NCBI GenBank assembly: GCA_900557285.1
Contig: USSJ01000064.1
Span: 1 to 6,964 of the forward strand
Source: an uncultured Clostridia bacterium
GTDB lineage: Bacteria; Bacillota; Clostridia; Christensenellales; Borkfalkiaceae
DNA length: 6,964 nucleotides
Direction: 5' to 3'
This document shows positions 5,861 through 6,964 of this stretch, piece after piece. A program made the translations under genes and the position numbers. A model generated the notes under the pieces. It had not been told where the DNA came from. It made no database searches and saw nothing but the letters and a program-made list of their open reading frames with translations. Every line of letters begins with the position of its first letter. Positions within the stretch are counted from its first letter, which is position 1.

Positions 5861-5868
5861 TAGTACAT

Positions 5869-6792
5869 ATGGATGGAAAGAAAGATCTGTCGGCGATTCC
5901 GGAGTCTGAGTTTGCAAAACAGCAGGAAGTCATGGATGTGGGCAAATGGCTTGCAAGCGAAAAAGCCGGGCGCGATCTGTGCGGCTCGATGACGTGGTGT
6001 GTGTATTGCGTCAAAGGCGAGACATATCCTTGTGCAAAAGCCAAGTTCCGTGAAAAAATGGAAACGGCGCTGGATGAAATTACGTATGACCTGACGGAGC
6101 AGGCTGCGTCTGAAGAAAAAATGACGGAAGAAGCGGCGGGCAACGCTGAGGATAAATGCAGCGAAGAAGACTTGAGGGAAGATGCGGCTGAGAAAGATAC
6201 CGAAGAGGCTTTGCGGGAAGATACGGAGGAAGAAATTGCATTGACGGACGTTTCAACTTCTGAACCACTGGATACGGTATTGGAGGAAAATGTCCCGGAC
6301 GGGTATGAGCTTGTGACGAGATATCGGCGTTCTTTCCGGTCGCGCCTCATACAGAATGCCTCGGCGCAGGATGTCTATACGGAGCTGAAAAACGCATTGC
6401 TGGGATATGGGGGCGTAAAGTCACGGATGTGTCTGAGCGGGGAAAATTTTCGCGCCGACGGGAAAAAGATCGCGAAGTTTGTCATTACAGGTAAAAAACT
6501 TTCTGTGTTTTTTGCGTTGGAACCTTCCGAATTTGAAAACAGCGGCTATCGGTTTGAAGATGTTTCGGATAAAAAATCACATAAAGAGACTCCTTTGCGG
6601 GTCAAAATCACATCGCGGCGTTCTTTGAAACAAGCGAAAGAGCTTTTGGAAATTCTTGCTTCGAAAAACGGATTGCCGGAAGTGGGATGTATTTATACGG
6701 ATTTCCATTTCCCGTATAAGACGGACGAGGCATTGATCCGGGCAGGATTGATCAGACCTTATTTGTCCCTCATAAAGAAAAAACAAAAATAA
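5869..6792 (+). CDS. Uncharacterised protein: four-Cys motif, acidic linker, YRRSF domain
   Basis: I chose ATG 5869 (307 residues) over the in-frame ATG at 5851, because the earlier codon sits in a hairpin and follows a C-rich stretch with no ribosome binding site, while a G-run (5855-5860) lies 8 bases before 5869. Residues 1-65 carry the cysteine pattern C-x5-C-x2-C-x7-C (Cys38, 44, 47, 55; WCVYCVKGETYPCAKA), suggesting zinc or another metal. Residues about 75-145 are Glu/Asp-rich and probably disordered, with a local LREDAAEKDTEE / LREDTEEE repeat. Residues about 146-298 are a second copy of the basic domain of the first gene (TRYRRSFRSRLIQ, GGVKSRM, EDVSDKKS, PYKTDEALIRAGLIR). The C-terminus is Lys-rich (KKKQK). 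No signal peptide or membrane segment is seen, so it is probably cytoplasmic. Function unknown; I recall similar Cys-motif proteins of unknown role in Clostridia but cannot name a family. Confidence 0.88.
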   Translation: MDGKKDLSAIPESEFAKQQEVMDVGKWLASEKAGRDLCGSMTWCVYCVKGETYPCAKAKFREKMETALDEITYDLTEQAASEEKMTEEAAGNAEDKCSEEDLREDAAEKDTEEALREDTEEEIALTDVSTSEPLDTVLEENVPDGYELVTRYRRSFRSRLIQNASAQDVYTELKNALLGYGGVKSRMCLSGENFRADGKKIAKFVITGKKLSVFFALEPSEFENSGYRFEDVSDKKSHKETPLRVKITSRRSLKQAKELLEILASKNGLPEVGCIYTDFHFPYKTDEALIRAGLIRPYLSLIKKKQK

Positions 6793-6796
6793 TGAT

Positions 6797-6826
6797 AAAT
6801 GCGTCGGATCATCCGACGCATTTTTT
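6797..6826 (+). terminator. Rho-independent terminator after the Cys-motif gene
   Basis: AAATGCGTCGGAT (6797-6809) and ATCCGACGCATTT (6811-6823) are perfectly complementary, followed by a T-run to 6826. The hairpin starts 5 bases after the stop codon. The flanking A-run and T-run make it potentially bidirectional, but no reverse gene is present. Confidence 0.95.
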
Positions 6827-6886
6827 ACTCGGATGCGGATGTGCTTGAGATTTGTAAGGAAAGGAAATACGATTTTTCGGGGAATA

Positions 6887-6915
6887 TTGACAAGAGTGAA
6901 AAACTCATTTATAAT
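6887..6915 (+). promoter_or_regulatory. Perfect-consensus sigma-A promoter
   Basis: TTGACA (6887-6892), a 17-bp spacer and TATAAT (6910-6915) match the consensus at every position. It should be a strong constitutive promoter for the gene starting at 6934. The expected start (about 6922) falls in or at the edge of the ribosome binding site. Confidence 0.9.
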
Positions 6916-6920
6916 GGATT

Positions 6921-6928
6921 AGGAGGTG
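6921..6928 (+). promoter_or_regulatory. Very strong ribosome binding site
   Basis: AGGAGGTG is the full complement of the 3' end of 16S rRNA. It is spaced 5-7 bases from ATG 6934 and, together with the consensus promoter, implies high expression of the truncated downstream gene. Confidence 0.88.
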
Positions 6929-6933
6929 TCGGG

Positions 6934-6964
6934 ATGGATAATAAATATAGCGTTATTTTTACGC
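6934..6964 (+). CDS. Start of an unidentified gene, cut by the window end
   Basis: Only ten full codons are present (MDNKYSVIFT). The call rests on the upstream consensus promoter, the AGGAGGTG site and the ATG at proper spacing. Ten residues are too few to name a family. The promoter strength suggests an abundantly made protein. Confidence 0.75.
   Translation, partial: MDNKYSVIFT

Noticed and set aside
5851..5868. Upstream ATG for the Cys-motif gene
   Set aside because: It lies between two hairpin arms and follows CAGCTCCCGG, which cannot act as a ribosome binding site; ATG 5869 is better placed.
5778..6350. 190-codon reverse open frame
   Set aside because: Its Ser-rich protein is the complement of the acidic linker of the + strand gene. 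It also runs across that gene's promoter and leader and has no start signal.
1..6964. Defence island, CRISPR array, toxin-antitoxin pair or mobile element
   Set aside because: No spaced direct repeats, transposase, integrase, nuclease or methylase signatures were found. A synthetase-only (p)ppGpp enzyme can act as a toxSAS toxin, but this one has the normal small-alarmone-synthetase motifs and no adjacent small antitoxin gene.

Overview
The window looks like chromosomal DNA of an uncultured low-to-moderate GC Firmicute, most likely a gut-type member of class Clostridia. The clues are strong AGGAG-type ribosome binding sites, near-consensus sigma-A promoters with 17-bp spacers, short hairpin-plus-U-tract terminators, a YtrA-type GntR regulator heading an ABC exporter operon, an EFR1-type flavodoxin/ferredoxin, a stand-alone (p)ppGpp synthetase, and acidic multi-domain proteins of a style I associate with Clostridia. 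This assignment is inference. All genes are on the + strand; I see no RNA gene, CRISPR array, integrase or transposase.

Layout. (1) 1-1434: 3' part of a modular protein with an InlB-B-repeat-like segment, a Glu-rich linker, an unnamed basic domain (called the YRRSF domain here) and a C-terminal domain resembling ribosomal protein uL15; strong terminator at 1469-1508. (2) 1641-4154: promoter with tandem and inverted operator-like repeats, then a GntR/YtrA repressor, one ABC ATPase and two paralogous six-helix permeases, tightly packed and ended by a terminator at 4213-4238. (3) 4240-5775: a second transcription unit encoding an EFR1-family flavodoxin-ferredoxin and, 10 bp later, a small alarmone synthetase. 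(4) 5790-6826: its own promoter, a structured leader with two mutually exclusive hairpins, and a protein with a four-cysteine motif, an acidic linker and a second copy of the YRRSF domain, followed by a perfect terminator. (5) 6887-6964: a perfect-consensus promoter with a very short leader and the first ten codons of a gene cut off by the window edge.

How the genes work together. The GntR-ABC operon reads as an autoregulated efflux or stress module. The EFR1/alarmone-synthetase pair suggests co-expression of a redox protein with (p)ppGpp synthesis. The two YRRSF-domain proteins are the least explained part. They share one domain in different architectures, joined to a uL15-like fold in one case and a probable metal-binding Cys motif in the other. 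No complete new defence or mobile system is visible; the YRRSF domain is the best candidate for undescribed biology.
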